DNA of 64,000 nt from Edwardsiella piscicida (GCF_001896205.1 NZ_MPNU01000001.1:893069-957068); one strand, 5' to 3'; numbered from the stretch's first letter, positions 1 through 10,937 are shown. Numbers and translations are program-made. The notes: a model not told the origin generated them from the letters alone.

Positions 1-1
1 C

Positions 2-574
2 GGGACCCGCCTGTGGGCCAACGTTAGCGTTTACCATCAGGTGGAGATCGGGGCGCAGTGCCTGGTGCAGTCCGGCACGGTGATCGGCAGCGATGGCTTT
101 GGCTATGCCAACGATCGCGGCAACTGGGTGAAAATTCCGCAGCTGGGCAGCGTACGAATCGGCGATCGCGTCGAGATCGGCGCCTGCACCACGATCGACC
201 GCGGCGCCCTGGATGATACCGTTATCGGCAACGGCGTGATTATCGACAACCAATGTCAGATTGCGCACAACGTCATGATTGGTGACAATACAGCGGTTGC
301 CGGCGGTGTTATCATGGCCGGCAGTCTCAAGATTGGACGCTATTGCCAGATCGGCGGTGCCAGCGTGATTAATGGTCACATGGAGATTTGCGATCAGGCC
401 GTGGTGACGGGGATGGGCATGGTGATGCGACCGATCACCGAACCCGGTATCTACTCTTCTGGCATTCCGCTTCAGCCAAACAAAACGTGGCGTAAAACGG
501 CTGCGCTGGTGATGAATATTGACGAGATCAATAAGCGTTTGAAGGCCGTAGAAAAGAAAGTCCACAGCGATTAA
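2..574 (+). CDS. lpxD: UDP-3-O-acylglucosamine N-acyltransferase LpxD, C-terminal part
   Basis: Third step of lipid A synthesis: LpxD transfers 3-hydroxymyristate from acyl carrier protein to the glucosamine amine of UDP-3-O-acyl-glucosamine, in the cytoplasm. The reading frame is open from the window edge, so only about the last 190 of some 340 residues are present. They show the left-handed beta-helix of hexapeptide repeats (many V/I-G-x steps) and the catalytic-histidine segment [11 protein letters not shown]. The protein ends in the charged helix [13 protein letters not shown]. It heads the lpxD-fabZ-lpxA-lpxB cluster, as in E. coli. The family assignment is secure; the start lies outside the window. 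Confidence 0.96.
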   Translation, partial: GTRLWANVSVYHQVEIGAQCLVQSGTVIGSDGFGYANDRGNWVKIPQLGSVRIGDRVEIGACTTIDRGALDDTVIGNGVIIDNQCQIAHNVMIGDNTAVAGGVIMAGSLKIGRYCQIGGASVINGHMEICDQAVVTGMGMVMRPITEPGIYSSGIPLQPNKTWRKTAALVMNIDEINKRLKAVEKKVHSD

Positions 575-680
575 TGCCCGCCGGGCCCGTGGCCCACTTC
601 GATTTGCGGCCTGCATCATGTCCCCTGAAGGAGTGAGGCAGGCCGTGTTGTTTGACATCCGTTTTTACAGGAAGAGTATT

Positions 681-1136
681 TTGACTACTGACACTCATAC
701 TCTCAATATTTCAGAGATTTTAGAGCTTCTGCCGCACCGTTTTCCGTTCCTGCTGGTGGATCGTGTGCTGGATTACCAAGAGGGCAAATTCCTGCGTGCA
801 GTGAAGAACGTCTCCTTTAACGAGCCGTTTTTCCAGGGACACTTCCCGGGCAAACCGATTTTCCCCGGGGTGCTGATCCTCGAAGCCATGGCGCAGGCCA
901 CCGGTATTCTGGCCTTTAAGAGCGTGGGTAAACTGGAGCCGGGCGAACTGTACTACTTTGCCGGTATCGATGACGCCCGCTTTAAGCGTCCGGTTCATCC
1001 GGGTGACCAGATGATCCTGGAAGTGGAGTTTCTGAAAGAGCGCCGCGGCGTGGCTCGCTTTAACGGTGTTGCCAAGGTTGACGGCAAGATCGTGTGCGAG
1101 GCGTCCATGATGTGCGCCCGTAACCGTGAGGCCTGA
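681..1136 (+). CDS. fabZ: 3-hydroxyacyl-ACP dehydratase FabZ
   Basis: Dehydrates (3R)-hydroxyacyl-ACP in the fatty acid elongation cycle and competes with LpxA and LpxD for 3-hydroxymyristoyl-ACP. The 151-residue hot-dog-fold protein matches E. coli FabZ almost throughout; catalytic His54 (QGHFPGKP) and Glu68 (ILEAMAQ) are present. I chose the TTG at 681 because a longer frame from 618 adds 21 unconserved residues, a GGAAGA ribosome site lies about 7 bases upstream, and the length then equals the E. coli protein. It ends 3 bases before lpxA, so the two are probably translated from one mRNA. Confidence 0.95.
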   Translation: MTTDTHTLNISEILELLPHRFPFLLVDRVLDYQEGKFLRAVKNVSFNEPFFQGHFPGKPIFPGVLILEAMAQATGILAFKSVGKLEPGELYYFAGIDDARFKRPVHPGDQMILEVEFLKERRGVARFNGVAKVDGKIVCEASMMCARNREA

Positions 1137-1139
1137 TAC

Positions 1140-1928
1140 GTGATTGATCAAACCGCCTTTATCCATCCCAGCGCCATTGTCGAAGACGGTGCGGTGATTG
1201 GCGCCGGTGTTCACATTGGCCCGTTCTGCTACATCGGTTCGCAGGTTGAAATCGGTGCGGGCAGCGTGCTGAAGTCCCATGTGGTGGTCAACGGGATCAC
1301 CAAAATCGGCTGCGACAACCAGATCTATCAGTTCGCCTCTATCGGCGAAGTGAATCAGGATCTGAAGTATGCCGGCGAGCCGACCCGGGTTGAGATCGGC
1401 GATCGCAACCGCATTCGCGAGAGCGTCACCGTTCATCGCGGTACGGCGCAGGGCGGCGGTCTGACCCGTATCGGCAGCGATAACCTGCTGATGGTCAATA
1501 CCCACGTTGCCCATGACTGCGTCATTGGCAACCGCTGTATTCTGGCCAACAATGCCACGCTGGGCGGCCACGTCAGCGTGGACGACTTCGCCATCATCGG
1601 CGGGATGACGGCCGTACACCAGTTTTGTGTGATCGGCGCGCACGTGATGGTGGGCGGCTGCTCCGGCGTCGCACAGGACGTACCGCCGTACGTGATTGCC
1701 CAGGGTAACCACGCCACGCCGTATGGCCTGAATCTGGAAGGGCTGAAGCGCCGCGGTTTTGAGAAGGATGCTCTGCAGGCGATTCGTAACGCCTACAAGA
1801 TCCTCTATCGCAGCGGTAAAACCCTGGAAGAGGCAAAGCCGGAGATCGAGGCCCTGGCTCAGCGACAGCCGGCGGTGCAGCTGTTCGTCGATTTCTTTGC
1901 CCGCTCCACCCGCGGTATCATCCGTTAA
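1140..1928 (+). CDS. lpxA: UDP-N-acetylglucosamine acyltransferase LpxA
   Basis: First step of lipid A synthesis: moves 3-hydroxymyristate from ACP to O-3 of UDP-GlcNAc. The protein has 262 residues, exactly the E. coli length, with an N-terminal left-handed beta-helix of hexapeptide repeats and a C-terminal helical domain. Catalytic His125 is in the motif VAHDC. It starts with GTG three bases after the fabZ stop, and lpxB follows after 3 bases, so the cluster is read as an operon. Identification is secure. Confidence 0.97.
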   Translation: MIDQTAFIHPSAIVEDGAVIGAGVHIGPFCYIGSQVEIGAGSVLKSHVVVNGITKIGCDNQIYQFASIGEVNQDLKYAGEPTRVEIGDRNRIRESVTVHRGTAQGGGLTRIGSDNLLMVNTHVAHDCVIGNRCILANNATLGGHVSVDDFAIIGGMTAVHQFCVIGAHVMVGGCSGVAQDVPPYVIAQGNHATPYGLNLEGLKRRGFEKDALQAIRNAYKILYRSGKTLEEAKPEIEALAQRQPAVQLFVDFFARSTRGIIR

Positions 1929-1931
1929 TCC

Positions 1932-3116
1932 ATGGTGGCGTCAGCGCGGGGTTCGCGCCCGCTTACCATTGGTCTGGTCGCCGGGGAGACCTCCGGCGAT
2001 ATTCTCGGTGCGGGGCTGATCCGGGCGCTGAGGGCGCGTCACCCCGACGCCCGCTTCGTCGGCGTGGCGGGTCCGCTGATGCAGGCCGAGGGCTGTGAAG
2101 CCTGGTTCGAGATGGAAGAGCTGGCGGTGATGGGCATCGTTGAGGTGCTGGAGCGTTTGCCGCGCCTGCTGCGCATTCGCCGCGAGCTGACTCAGCGCTT
2201 TACGGCGCTGCGCCCGGACGTGTTTGTCGGTATCGATGCGCCGGACTTCAACCTGACCCTGGAAGGCCACCTGCACCAGCGCGGCATTCGCACCATCCAC
2301 TATGTCAGTCCCTCCGTCTGGGCCTGGCGTCAGAAGCGGGTGTTTAAGATTGGCCGCGCCACCGATCTGGTGCTGGCCTTCCTGCCGTTTGAGAAAGCCT
2401 TCTACGACCGTTTCAATGTACCGTGCCGCTTTATCGGCCACACCATGGCCGATGCGATGCCGTTGGCGCCGGATCGCGCCGCGGCGCGCCGCGCGCTGGG
2501 GATCGCCGCCGATGCGCGCTGTTTGGCGCTGCTGCCCGGCAGTCGCAGCGCCGAAGTCGAGATGCTGAGCGCCGATTTTCTGCGTACTGCGCTGCTGCTG
2601 CGGCAGACCTACCCCGATCTGCAGATCGTGGTGCCGCTGGTCAACGCCCGGCGTCGCGCGCAGTTTGAGCGCATCAAGGCGGAGGTGGCGCCGGATCTGC
2701 CGGCGCATCTGCTGGACGGTCAGGCGCGTAACGCCATGTACGCCAGCGATGCGGCGCTGCTGGCGTCGGGAACGGCGGCGCTGGAGTGTATGCTGGCCAA
2801 GTGCCCGATGGTGGTGGCCTACCGCATGAAGCCCTTTACGTTTTGGCTGGCGCAGCGTCTGGTAAAAACCGAGTTTGTCTCTCTGCCCAACCTGTTGGCC
2901 GGTCGTCGACTGGTCGACGAGCTGCTGCAGCACGAGTGTCAGCCGCCGCGTCTGGCGCAGGCGCTGGCGCCGCTGCTGGCCGACGGCGCGCAGACTCAGG
3001 CGCTGAAGCAGACCTTTTTACAGCTGCACCGCCAGATCCGCTGCGGCGCCGATGAGCAAGCCGCCGAGGCGGTGCTGGCGTTGGCTGCGGATCCTCGGGA
3101 GTCTTCCAATGAGTGA
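1932..3116 (+). CDS. lpxB: Lipid-A-disaccharide synthase LpxB
   Basis: Condenses UDP-2,3-diacylglucosamine with lipid X to give the lipid A disaccharide at the inner face of the inner membrane (GT19 family). The 394-residue protein opens with the family signature [19 protein letters not shown] after a short extra N-terminus, and carries [14 protein letters not shown] near residue 120. It is about 12 residues longer than E. coli LpxB because of the start MVASARGS; a slightly later start is possible. The stop overlaps the rnhB start by 8 bases (ATGAGTGA), suggesting translational coupling. Confidence 0.96.
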   Translation: MVASARGSRPLTIGLVAGETSGDILGAGLIRALRARHPDARFVGVAGPLMQAEGCEAWFEMEELAVMGIVEVLERLPRLLRIRRELTQRFTALRPDVFVGIDAPDFNLTLEGHLHQRGIRTIHYVSPSVWAWRQKRVFKIGRATDLVLAFLPFEKAFYDRFNVPCRFIGHTMADAMPLAPDRAAARRALGIAADARCLALLPGSRSAEVEMLSADFLRTALLLRQTYPDLQIVVPLVNARRRAQFERIKAEVAPDLPAHLLDGQARNAMYASDAALLASGTAALECMLAKCPMVVAYRMKPFTFWLAQRLVKTEFVSLPNLLAGRRLVDELLQHECQPPRLAQALAPLLADGAQTQALKQTFLQLHRQIRCGADEQAAEAVLALAADPRESSNE

Positions 3117-3702
3117 TATTTTTGTCTACCCCTGCGCCGAGCGCATCGCCGGCGTCGATGAGGTCGGCCGTGGACCGTTGGTGGGCGCGGTGGTGACGGC
3201 GGCGGTGATCTTGGATCCCGCGCGTCCGATTGCCGGGCTGGCCGACTCCAAAAAGCTGAGCGAAAAGCGGCGCTGCGCGCTGTATGACGAGATCGTCGAG
3301 AAGGCGCTGTGCTGGAGCCTGGGCCGGGCAGAGGCGGAAGAGATCGATCGCCTCAATATTCTGCAGGCCACGATGGTGGCGATGCAGCGGGCGGTGGCCG
3401 GGCTGGCGCTGCCGCCGGACTTTGTCCTGATCGACGGCAACCGCTGTCCGGCGCTGCCGATGGCGGCGCAGGCGGTAGTCAAAGGCGATAGCCGGGTGGC
3501 GGAGATCAGCGCGGCCTCGATCCTGGCCAAGGTGACGCGCGATCGCGAAATGGCCGAGCTGGATCGGCAGTATCCCGAATATGGCTTTGCCCAGCATAAG
3601 GGCTATCCTACCGCACTGCACCTGGAGCGCTTGGCGGCGCTGGGGGCCACCGAACATCACCGCCGCAGCTTTGGGCCGGTGAAGCGGGTACTGGGCCTGT
3701 AG
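3109..3702 (+). CDS. rnhB: Ribonuclease HII
   Basis: Cuts RNA in RNA-DNA hybrids and single ribonucleotides embedded in DNA. The 197-residue protein carries the RNase HII signature [19 protein letters not shown] at the N-terminus, [10 protein letters not shown] after it, and the acidic residues of the active site, for example in the segment LIDGN. The ATG at 3109 was preferred over an upstream in-frame start at 3052 because it gives the usual length and the 8-base overlap with lpxB seen in related genomes. The C-terminus [11 protein letters not shown] is typical. Confidence 0.95.
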   Translation: MSDIFVYPCAERIAGVDEVGRGPLVGAVVTAAVILDPARPIAGLADSKKLSEKRRCALYDEIVEKALCWSLGRAEAEEIDRLNILQATMVAMQRAVAGLALPPDFVLIDGNRCPALPMAAQAVVKGDSRVAEISAASILAKVTRDREMAELDRQYPEYGFAQHKGYPTALHLERLAALGATEHHRRSFGPVKRVLGL

Positions 3703-3704
3703 TC

Positions 3705-3735
3705 TGTCATCCCTCTCTGGGATGACATCGTTTTC
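3705..3735 (+). terminator. Hairpin between rnhB and dnaE
   Basis: A 9-base-pair stem (TGTCATCCC and GGGATGACA) with a five-base loop starts 2 bases after the rnhB stop and is followed by TCGTTTTC. The weak T-run suggests a partial terminator or mRNA-processing hairpin that lowers read-through into dnaE rather than a strong stop. Confidence 0.45.
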
Positions 3736-3758
3736 TGGTATTAAAAGGTAATCGTTCG

Positions 3759-6700
3759 ATGGCGGAACCACGTTTTATACATCTGCATGTGCACAGTGAC
3801 TATTCGATGATTGACGGGCTGGCTAAAACCGCGCCGCTGGTCAAGAAGGTCGCCGCGCTGGGGATGCCCGCCTTCGCGATCACGGACCATACCAACCTGT
3901 GCGGGCTGGTTAAGTTTTATGGCAGCGCGCACGGCGCCGGGATCAAGCCGCTGGTCGGCGCCGATGTCCTGGTTCGCAGCGAGACGATGGGCGATGAGCT
4001 GTCGGCGCTGACGATTCTGGCCTGCGATAATGAGGGCTACCAGAATCTGACCCAGCTTATCTCACACGCTTACCAGCGCGGCTATGGCGCCGAGGGGCCT
4101 ACGATCGATCGCGATTGGCTGATCGCGTACCGCGCAGGGCTGATTTTGCTCTCCGGCGCCCGTCACGGCGACGTGGGTAAGCTGCTGCTGCGCGGTAATC
4201 AGACGCTGGTCGGTGAGTGCGTGGATTTCTACCAACAGCACTTTCCGGATAGCTACTTTTTAGAGCTGGTGCGCACCGGGCGCCCCGATGAGGAGAGCTA
4301 CCTGCACCTGGCGGTGGAGCTGGCGCAGCAGCGTGATTTACCGCTGGTAGCGACCAACGACGTCCGCTTCTTGGAGGCCTCGGACTTTGACGCCCATGAG
4401 ATCCGCGTGGCGATCCACGACGGCTACACCTTAGACGATCCCAAGCGTCCGCGTAACTATAGCGCTCAGCAATACATGCGCAGCGAGGAGGAGATGTGCG
4501 AGCTGTTCGCCGATCTGCCCGAAGCGCTGCAGAACAGCGTAGAGATTGCTAAGCGTTGTAATGTGACCATCCGGCTCGGCCAGTATTTTCTGCCGCAGTT
4601 CCCCACCGGGGAGATGTCGACGGAGGATTTCCTGGTGAAGAAGGCGCACGAGGGGCTGGAGGAGCGTCTTTCGTTCCTGTTCCCCGATGAGGCGGACCGC
4701 GCACGACTGCGCCCGCCTTACGATGAGCGTCTGGAGATCGAGCTGAAGGTGATCAACCAGATGGGGTTCCCCGGCTACTTCCTGATCGTGATGGAGTTTA
4801 TCCAGTGGTCTAAGGATAACGGGGTTCCGGTGGGGCCGGGGCGCGGCTCCGGCGCCGGTTCGCTGGTGGCCTATTCGCTGAAGATTACCGACCTCGATCC
4901 GCTGGCCTTCGATCTGCTGTTCGAACGTTTCCTCAACCCGGAACGCGTCTCCATGCCCGACTTTGACGTCGACTTCTGCATGGAGAAGCGCGATCGGGTT
5001 ATCGATCACGTCGCCGATATGTATGGCCGCGAAGCGGTATCGCAGATCATCACCTTCGGTACCATGGCGGCCAAGGCGGTGATCCGCGACGTGGGACGCG
5101 TGCTGGGTCATCCCTACGGCTTTGTCGATCGCATCTCCAAGCTGGTGCCGCCGGATCCCGGCATGACCTTGGCCAAGGCCTTTGAGGCGGAGCCGCAGCT
5201 GCCGGAGATCTACGAGGCGGATGAAGAGGTGCGGGCGCTGATCGATATGGCGCGCAAGCTGGAGGGGGTCACCCGCAACGCCGGTAAGCACGCCGGCGGG
5301 GTGGTTATCTCGCCGACCAAGATCACCGACTTTGCGCCGCTGTACTGCGATGCCGAGGGTAACCACCCGGTCACGCAATTCGACAAGAGCGACGTGGAGT
5401 ATGCCGGCCTGGTGAAGTTTGACTTCCTGGGCCTGCGTACCCTGACCATCATCAACTGGGCGCTGGAGATGATCAACGCCCGCCGCGCGCGTCAGGGGCT
5501 GGATCCGGTGGATATCGCCGCCATTCCGCTCGACGATCAGAAGAGCTTCGATATCCTGCAGCGCGCGGAGACCACGGCGGTATTCCAGCTGGAATCGCGC
5601 GGGATGAAGGATCTGATCAAGCGCCTGAAGCCGGACTGCTTCGAAGATATGATCGCGCTGGTGGCGCTGTTCCGCCCCGGCCCGCTGCAGTCGGGGATGG
5701 TCGATAACTTTATCGACCGTAAGCACGGTCGTGAAGAGCTCTCTTACCCAGACCGCGAGTGGCAGCATGAGAGTCTGAAGCCGGTGCTGGAGCCGACCTA
5801 CGGCGTGATCCTGTATCAGGAACAGGTGATGCAGATAGCCCAGGTGCTGGCCGGCTACTCGCTGGGCGGCGCCGACCTGCTGCGCCGTGCGATGGGTAAG
5901 AAAAAGCCCGAGGAGATGGCCAAGCAGCGTTCGGTGTTTGAAGAGGGCGCCAGGAACAACGGCGTCAACGGCGAGCTGGCGATGCACATCTTCGACCTGG
6001 TGGAGAAGTTCGCCGGGTATGGCTTTAACAAGTCGCACTCCGCTGCCTATGCGCTGGTCTCTTACCAGACGCTGTGGCTGAAAACCCACTATCCGGCCGA
6101 GTTTATGGCGGCGGTGATGACCGCCGATATGGATAACACCGATAAGGTGGTCGGGCTGGTGGATGAGTGCTGGCGCATGGGGCTGAAGATCCTGCCGCCG
6201 GACATCAACAGCGGGCAGTACCACTTCCACGTCAACGATGAGGGCGAGATCGTCTACGGTATCGGCGCCATCAAAGGGGTGGGGGAGGGGCCTATCGAGG
6301 CGATCATCGAGGCGCGCAACAGCGGCGAACAGGGCTATTTTAAGGATCTGTTTGACCTGTGCGCCCGCACCGATACCAAGAAGCTGAACCGTCGAGTGAT
6401 GGAGAAGCTGATCATGTCCGGTGCCTTCGATCGCCTGGGGCCGCACCGCGCGGCGCTGATGAGCTCGCTTAACGATGCGCTGAAGGCCGCCGAGCAGCAC
6501 GCCCGCGCCGAGGCCATCGGGCAGGCGGACATGTTTGGCGTGCTGGCGGAAGAACCGGAGCAGGTGGAGCAATCCTATGGCAGCGTGCCGCCTTGGCCAG
6601 TCCAGATGGTGCTGGACGGTGAGCGCGAGACCCTGGGGCTGTACCTGACCGGCCATCCGATCACCCAGTATCTGAAAGAGATCGAACGCTATGCCGGCGG

Positions 6701-7247
6701 CGGTCGTCTGAAGGATATGCACCCGACGGATCGTGGTAAGATGACCACCGCCGTGGGGCTGGTGCTGGGCGCTCGGGTGATGACCACCAAGCGTGGTAAC
6801 CGCATCGGAATGTGCACTCTGGACGATCGCTCCGGCCGTCTGGAGGTGATGCTGTTCACCGATGCGCTGGAAAAATACCAGCATTTGCTGGAGAAAGACC
6901 GTATCCTGATCGCCAGCGGACAGGTCAGCTTTGATGACTTCAGCGGCGGCCTTAAAATGATCGCCCGCGAGTTAATGGATATCAGCGAAGCCCGTGAAAA
7001 ATATGCACGCGGACTTGCCATCTCGCTGACTGACAGGCAAATTGATGATCAGCTTTTAAACCGTCTCCGTGAAGCGCTGGAACCACATCGTTCGGGGACG
7101 ATCCCAGTACACCTGTATTATCAGCGTGCGGATGCGCGGGCCCGGGTTCGCTTCGGTGCAGCCTGGCGCGTGACGCCGACGGATCGCCTGCTGCTCGATC
7201 TGCGCACGCTGGTGGGATGTGAACAGGTGGAACTGGAATTTGACTAA
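3759..7247 (+). CDS. dnaE: DNA polymerase III alpha subunit
   Basis: Catalytic subunit of the replicative polymerase. The 1162-residue protein (E. coli 1160) has, in order, the N-terminal PHP domain ([13 protein letters not shown]), the C-family polymerase core with the catalytic pair in [12 protein letters not shown] and the preceding [10 protein letters not shown] loop, the helix-hairpin-helix region, the OB-fold, and a C-terminal tail for tau binding. ATG at 3759 follows a modest ribosome site. accA begins 12 bases downstream, as in E. coli, so both are likely on one transcript. Confidence 0.98.
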   Translation: MAEPRFIHLHVHSDYSMIDGLAKTAPLVKKVAALGMPAFAITDHTNLCGLVKFYGSAHGAGIKPLVGADVLVRSETMGDELSALTILACDNEGYQNLTQLISHAYQRGYGAEGPTIDRDWLIAYRAGLILLSGARHGDVGKLLLRGNQTLVGECVDFYQQHFPDSYFLELVRTGRPDEESYLHLAVELAQQRDLPLVATNDVRFLEASDFDAHEIRVAIHDGYTLDDPKRPRNYSAQQYMRSEEEMCELFADLPEALQNSVEIAKRCNVTIRLGQYFLPQFPTGEMSTEDFLVKKAHEGLEERLSFLFPDEADRARLRPPYDERLEIELKVINQMGFPGYFLIVMEFIQWSKDNGVPVGPGRGSGAGSLVAYSLKITDLDPLAFDLLFERFLNPERVSMPDFDVDFCMEKRDRVIDHVADMYGREAVSQIITFGTMAAKAVIRDVGRVLGHPYGFVDRISKLVPPDPGMTLAKAFEAEPQLPEIYEADEEVRALIDMARKLEGVTRNAGKHAGGVVISPTKITDFAPLYCDAEGNHPVTQFDKSDVEYAGLVKFDFLGLRTLTIINWALEMINARRARQGLDPVDIAAIPLDDQKSFDILQRAETTAVFQLESRGMKDLIKRLKPDCFEDMIALVALFRPGPLQSGMVDNFIDRKHGREELSYPDREWQHESLKPVLEPTYGVILYQEQVMQIAQVLAGYSLGGADLLRRAMGKKKPEEMAKQRSVFEEGARNNGVNGELAMHIFDLVEKFAGYGFNKSHSAAYALVSYQTLWLKTHYPAEFMAAVMTADMDNTDKVVGLVDECWRMGLKILPPDINSGQYHFHVNDEGEIVYGIGAIKGVGEGPIEAIIEARNSGEQGYFKDLFDLCARTDTKKLNRRVMEKLIMSGAFDRLGPHRAALMSSLNDALKAAEQHARAEAIGQADMFGVLAEEPEQVEQSYGSVPPWPVQMVLDGERETLGLYLTGHPITQYLKEIERYAGGGRLKDMHPTDRGKMTTAVGLVLGARVMTTKRGNRIGMCTLDDRSGRLEVMLFTDALEKYQHLLEKDRILIASGQVSFDDFSGGLKMIARELMDISEAREKYARGLAISLTDRQIDDQLLNRLREALEPHRSGTIPVHLYYQRADARARVRFGAAWRVTPTDRLLLDLRTLVGCEQVELEFD

Positions 7248-7259
7248 TATAGGAATACT

Positions 7260-8219
7260 ATGAGTCTGAATTTTCTGGATTTTGAACAGCCGATTGCCGA
7301 ACTTGAAGCGAAGATCGATTCGCTGAACGCTCTCAGCCGTCAAGACGAAAAATTGGATATTAATATCGACGAGGAGGTCCAGCGCCTGCGTGAGAAGAGC
7401 GTTGAGCTGACCCGTAAGATTTTTGCCGATCTGGGAGCCTGGCAGATTGCCCAGCTGGCGCGTCATCCGCGTCGCCCCTATACCCTGGATTATATTCAGC
7501 ATATTTTCACCGACTTCGATGAGCTGGCCGGCGATCGCGCCTACGCCGACGACAAGGCCATTGTCGGTGGTACGGCTCGTCTGGACGGCCGTCCGGTGAT
7601 GGTGATTGGCCATCAGAAAGGACGCGAGACCAAAGAGAAGATCCGCCGTAACTTCGGCATGCCGGCGCCGGAGGGCTACCGCAAGGCGCTGCGCCTGATG
7701 GAGCTGGCGGAGCGCTTTAACCTGCCGATCGTCACCTTTATCGATACGCCGGGCGCCTATCCGGGCGTGGGCGCGGAAGAGCGTGGCCAGTCTGAGGCTA
7801 TCGCACGTAACCTGCGCGAGATGTCTGGGCTGAAGGTGCCGGTCATCTGTACGGTCATCGGCGAAGGCGGCTCCGGCGGCGCGCTGGCTATCGGCGTTGG
7901 CGATAAAGTCAACATGCTGCAGTACAGCACCTACTCCGTGATCTCACCGGAGGGATGCGCATCCATCCTGTGGAAGAGCGCCGACAAGGCACCGCTGGCC
8001 GCGGAAGCGATGGGTATCACCGCGCCGCGCTTGCAGGAGCTGAAGCTGATCGACTCGGTGATTCCGGAGCCGCTGGGCGGCGCTCATCGCGATCCGCAGA
8101 CGATGGCGGCGAGCCTGAAGGCGCAGCTGCTGACCGATCTGGCGGATCTGGATACCCTGGAAAAAGAAGAGCTGCTCGATCGTCGCTATCAGCGTCTGAT
8201 GAACTACGGTTACTGCTGA
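7260..8219 (+). CDS. accA: Acetyl-CoA carboxylase carboxyltransferase alpha subunit
   Basis: With AccD forms the carboxyltransferase that moves CO2 from biotinyl-BCCP to acetyl-CoA, making malonyl-CoA for fatty acid synthesis. The 319-residue length equals E. coli AccA. The crotonase-fold core is visible with [19 protein letters not shown] and the glycine-rich [17 protein letters not shown] oxyanion region. It lies 12 bases after dnaE and is closed by a clear terminator at 8244. Confidence 0.98.
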   Translation: MSLNFLDFEQPIAELEAKIDSLNALSRQDEKLDINIDEEVQRLREKSVELTRKIFADLGAWQIAQLARHPRRPYTLDYIQHIFTDFDELAGDRAYADDKAIVGGTARLDGRPVMVIGHQKGRETKEKIRRNFGMPAPEGYRKALRLMELAERFNLPIVTFIDTPGAYPGVGAEERGQSEAIARNLREMSGLKVPVICTVIGEGGSGGALAIGVGDKVNMLQYSTYSVISPEGCASILWKSADKAPLAAEAMGITAPRLQELKLIDSVIPEPLGGAHRDPQTMAASLKAQLLTDLADLDTLEKEELLDRRYQRLMNYGYC

Positions 8220-8243
8220 TCCCCATACCGTGGTATCCCTTTA

Positions 8244-8280
8244 CATCAAGCCCGGAAACGGGCTTGATGCCTTTATTTTC
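8244..8280 (+). terminator. Rho-independent terminator after accA
   Basis: An 11-base-pair perfect stem (CATCAAGCCCG and CGGGCTTGATG) with a GAAA tetraloop, followed by CCTTTATTTTC. It ends the lpx-dnaE-accA transcript and separates it from yaeR. Confidence 0.85.
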
Positions 8281-8365
8281 TGTATGTTTTCCCTCGTCAG
8301 GCGCTAACGCTTTTGTAGCCTACACGGCATAATCCGCAACACCTTATGGGACCTCGGGAGATATA

Positions 8366-8752
8366 GTGCAGCTCAATCGTCTTCATCATATCGCCTTGAT
8401 TGCGTCAGACTATGCACGCAGCAAGGCATTTTATTGTGATATCCTCGGCTTTTCCTTGGTGCACGAGCATTATCGCGCTGAGCGCGACTCATGGAAGGGC
8501 GATCTGGCGCTGAACGGCGTTTATACACTGGAACTGTTTTCCTTTCCGACGCCGCCGCCGCGGGTATCTTCACCGGAGGCCTGCGGTTTGCGCCACCTGG
8601 CGTTCAGCGTCACGCATCTGGGGGAGGCCGTTGCGCATCTCGCCCGTTTCGGCGTGACGTGTGAGCCGATACGTCGTGACGAATATACCGGACGCAGCTT
8701 TACCTTTTTTCGCGATCCGGATGGATTACCGCTGGAGTTGTATCAGGTGTAG
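8366..8752 (+). CDS. yaeR: VOC (glyoxalase/bleomycin-resistance) family protein YaeR
   Basis: A 128-residue vicinal-oxygen-chelate fold protein that matches E. coli YaeR along its length; the substrate is not known. Metal-site positions typical of the family are visible: His near residue 7 (LHHIALIASDY), Glu in YTLELFSF, His in CGLRHLAFSV, and Glu in PLELYQV. The start is GTG at 8366, behind a GGGAG ribosome site. In E. coli yaeR lies between ldcC and tilS; here cadC-cadB-cadA-dtpC lie between yaeR and tilS. Confidence 0.93.
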   Translation: MQLNRLHHIALIASDYARSKAFYCDILGFSLVHEHYRAERDSWKGDLALNGVYTLELFSFPTPPPRVSSPEACGLRHLAFSVTHLGEAVAHLARFGVTCEPIRRDEYTGRSFTFFRDPDGLPLELYQV

Positions 8753-8866
8753 TTAGCGAAGAAAACAGTTTCGGTGGTAAATTAATAGATGGCGTGTAGG
8801 TGTTACTTTAAGCACTATGCTAGTATGGCACGCTTCAGACTTTTCTCTCCGGGCAATTAGTACACT

Positions 8867-10519
8867 ATGCAAGAGCAAACTTTCCGCGTAGGCGAGTGGT
8901 TAGTACTGGCAGCAGACAATAAAATCACCCGCGAAGGACGCGTGTTGGTACTTGAGCCCAGACTCATCGACATGTTGAGCTATTTTGCTCATCATCCTGA
9001 TACGGTGTTGAGCAGAGATGAGCTGATTGATAATGTATGGAAACGAAATATCGTTACCAATCATGTTGTTACTCAGTGCATCTCCGAGTTGCGCAAGTAC
9101 TTGAAGGATGGGCGTCCCGAAGCGCCAGAGTATATCGTGACCGTTCCGAAGCGAGGCTATAAGCTGGTTGAGTCGGTTATCTGGTGTGGAGAGGAGAGTC
9201 TCGAACAGCCGGTTGCGGCGGTTTTACCGGCAGAGACGCCGGCTAGCCCCGCGGCGGTAGAGGCGAGTGTGCCGTCGGTGAGTGTCAGCCTCGGCTCCGT
9301 CGCGGAGCCTGGCGCCGCACCGCCGCCCCCCGCATCTGCGCCGACCCCCGTTGCGCAACCTGCGCCGTCGCGCGGTGCGCCGGTGATGCCCTCTGCCTCA
9401 GCGCTGGCCGTGGACGCCGCGCAGACGCCGCGGCGCGGCAAGCGCTCCTCCTTCTGGGTCTGGGTGGCCTTTTTGGTAGCGCTGGCGCTGTGCGTGACCT
9501 TTGTCGGGCTGGCGGTATTCAGTAACCGGGTGCCGGTGGCGCCCCAGCCGATGCTGCTTAATCCACGTGATATCGATATCCGTATCCAGGGCGGTAACAG
9601 CTGCAGTAACTGGACCAATCAGCTCTCCTACGTGATCGGGCTGAGTGAGGATCTCACCCAGGGGCTGAATACCTACTCCACCTTCCTGGTCCACGATCAG
9701 ACCAACTATAACTATGGCGGCCAGAGCAGCTCAGGCAAGTCGCTGTACATCGAGTTTGTCAATCAGCGCCACTATCGGGCGCAGCAGTGTTTCCTGTCGG
9801 TTCGCCTGGTGGACAACGCGGATAACTCGGTGATGCTGGAAAAGCGCTACTTTATTACCCCGGATAACCTGCTCAGCGTTCAGAAGGACTTTATCAATAG
9901 TATCTTTACCGTGCTCAAGGTCAGTATGCCCCCCTCGCTGGAGAAGCGTTATGAGGCGCTGATGCCGACGCACAGTCAGATGCTGCAGCAGTATTACCAG
10001 GCCCATCAGCTGCTGCTGCAGGGCGACAGCGAATCACTCAATCAGGCCAACCGGCTGTTGACGCAAATTATTAAGCAGGACCCCGACTTTGTGTATGCCA
10101 AGGCGGAGAAGGCGCTGGTCGATATTCTGCTTAACTCCTATCAGCCCCTCAACGCTTCGCAGCTGGCGGCGCTGCGCCAAGAGATTAATGACGTAGAGCA
10201 CAACCCGTTGCTGCAGGGGACACCGATCATTCAGCAGATTTATACCGTCGACTATCTGGGGCAGGGGAAGGTGGATCAGGCCTTCGCCGCGATCAATAAG
10301 GGGATTGAGCTGGAGATGTCCTGGATAAACTATGTGTTGCTGGGCAAGGTATATGAATTAAAGGGGCAGAATAACCAGGCCGCCGATGCCTATATCACCG
10401 CCTTTAATCTTCGCCCGGGTCATAATACGCTGGACTGGATTAAAAATGGTGTGTTCCAAACTAATATTGAGCGCGTCGCACCTTACCTGCTCAATTATGA
10501 TGCAGAGAAATCTGAATAG
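8867..10519 (+). CDS. cadC: CadC, membrane-bound pH and lysine-responsive activator of cadBA
   Basis: One-component ToxR-like activator of cadBA. Order of parts: winged-helix DNA-binding domain (about residues 8-102), a long Pro/Ala/Ser-rich cytoplasmic linker (about 112-190), one membrane helix (about 195-218), and a periplasmic sensor domain. The sensor keeps the two cysteines that form a redox-sensitive disulfide in E. coli CadC (GGNSCSNW at Cys246, and RAQQCFLS) and closes with the conserved segment EMSWINYVLLGKVYE. At 550 residues it exceeds E. coli CadC (512), mainly through the linker. It has its own terminator at 10541, ahead of the cadB promoter. Confidence 0.95.
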   Translation: MQEQTFRVGEWLVLAADNKITREGRVLVLEPRLIDMLSYFAHHPDTVLSRDELIDNVWKRNIVTNHVVTQCISELRKYLKDGRPEAPEYIVTVPKRGYKLVESVIWCGEESLEQPVAAVLPAETPASPAAVEASVPSVSVSLGSVAEPGAAPPPPASAPTPVAQPAPSRGAPVMPSASALAVDAAQTPRRGKRSSFWVWVAFLVALALCVTFVGLAVFSNRVPVAPQPMLLNPRDIDIRIQGGNSCSNWTNQLSYVIGLSEDLTQGLNTYSTFLVHDQTNYNYGGQSSSGKSLYIEFVNQRHYRAQQCFLSVRLVDNADNSVMLEKRYFITPDNLLSVQKDFINSIFTVLKVSMPPSLEKRYEALMPTHSQMLQQYYQAHQLLLQGDSESLNQANRLLTQIIKQDPDFVYAKAEKALVDILLNSYQPLNASQLAALRQEINDVEHNPLLQGTPIIQQIYTVDYLGQGKVDQAFAAINKGIELEMSWINYVLLGKVYELKGQNNQAADAYITAFNLRPGHNTLDWIKNGVFQTNIERVAPYLLNYDAEKSE

Positions 10520-10540
10520 ATTTGTATAATGATTGACCAC

Positions 10541-10574
10541 GCCCGCCTTCCGCGATGAAGGCGGGCTTTTTTTT
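10541..10574 (+). terminator. Rho-independent terminator after cadC
   Basis: Stem GCCCGCCTTC / GAAGGCGGGC with loop CGCGAT, then eight T residues. It separates cadC from the cadBA transcription unit. Confidence 0.92.
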
Positions 10575-10937
10575 GCCCCAGGATCTTCCAGATAAAACCT
10601 CAACATCCCCCGCCGATTTGCTTTTTTGACTCCATTTGTGTGATGAAAGCTCTGAGCATTTTGTTGGTATTTTAGCGTGTTTTTTGCGCTATTTCTTCAT
10701 GTCAATATTGTGTCAACACATTGTATTGTAAGGTTTTATATGAATTGTCTTGATGTTTTTTTACCTTCCTCTAAAAAACATCAAGATGTCATTTATTGCG
10801 ACACGCTGAGAATTTAACTTTACCTTTAGGACTTTGCTTTCCGGGGTCATTACTATGCCTGCCATCAAGTCGGGTACTCGCCAGACATCAGTGAGTAAAT
10901 TCGACTTATCTGAAAATTAATCAGGAGCAACTTGACC
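10575..10937 (+). promoter_or_regulatory. AT-rich cadBA promoter region
   Basis: About 360 bases without a gene, much more AT-rich than the surroundings. In E. coli the corresponding region holds the CadC binding sites and is silenced by H-NS, so this is inferred to be the acid-inducible cadBA promoter. It contains a perfect 13-base inverted repeat (10749-10785), a smaller palindrome TGTGTCAACACA (10709-10720) and several A/T tracts. I cannot place -35 and -10 boxes with confidence. The ribosome site AGGAG lies at 10923-10927. Confidence 0.65.
10749..10785. repeat. Perfect 13-base inverted repeat upstream of cadB
   Basis: Arms CTTGATGTTTTTT (10749-10761) and AAAAAACATCAAG (10773-10785) with an 11-base spacer. 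It lies about 150 bases before the cadB start in the AT-rich promoter. It could be an operator for a dimeric regulator or a hairpin in the leader. Confidence 0.8.

Noticed and set aside
1140..1928. Several small frames opposite lpxA
   Set aside because: They are frame shadows of lpxA with no ribosome sites or family features.
4431..6884. Long - strand frame of 817 codons inside dnaE
   Set aside because: It lies fully opposite dnaE, which is complete and conserved. In GC-rich genomes the frame antisense to a gene often stays open.
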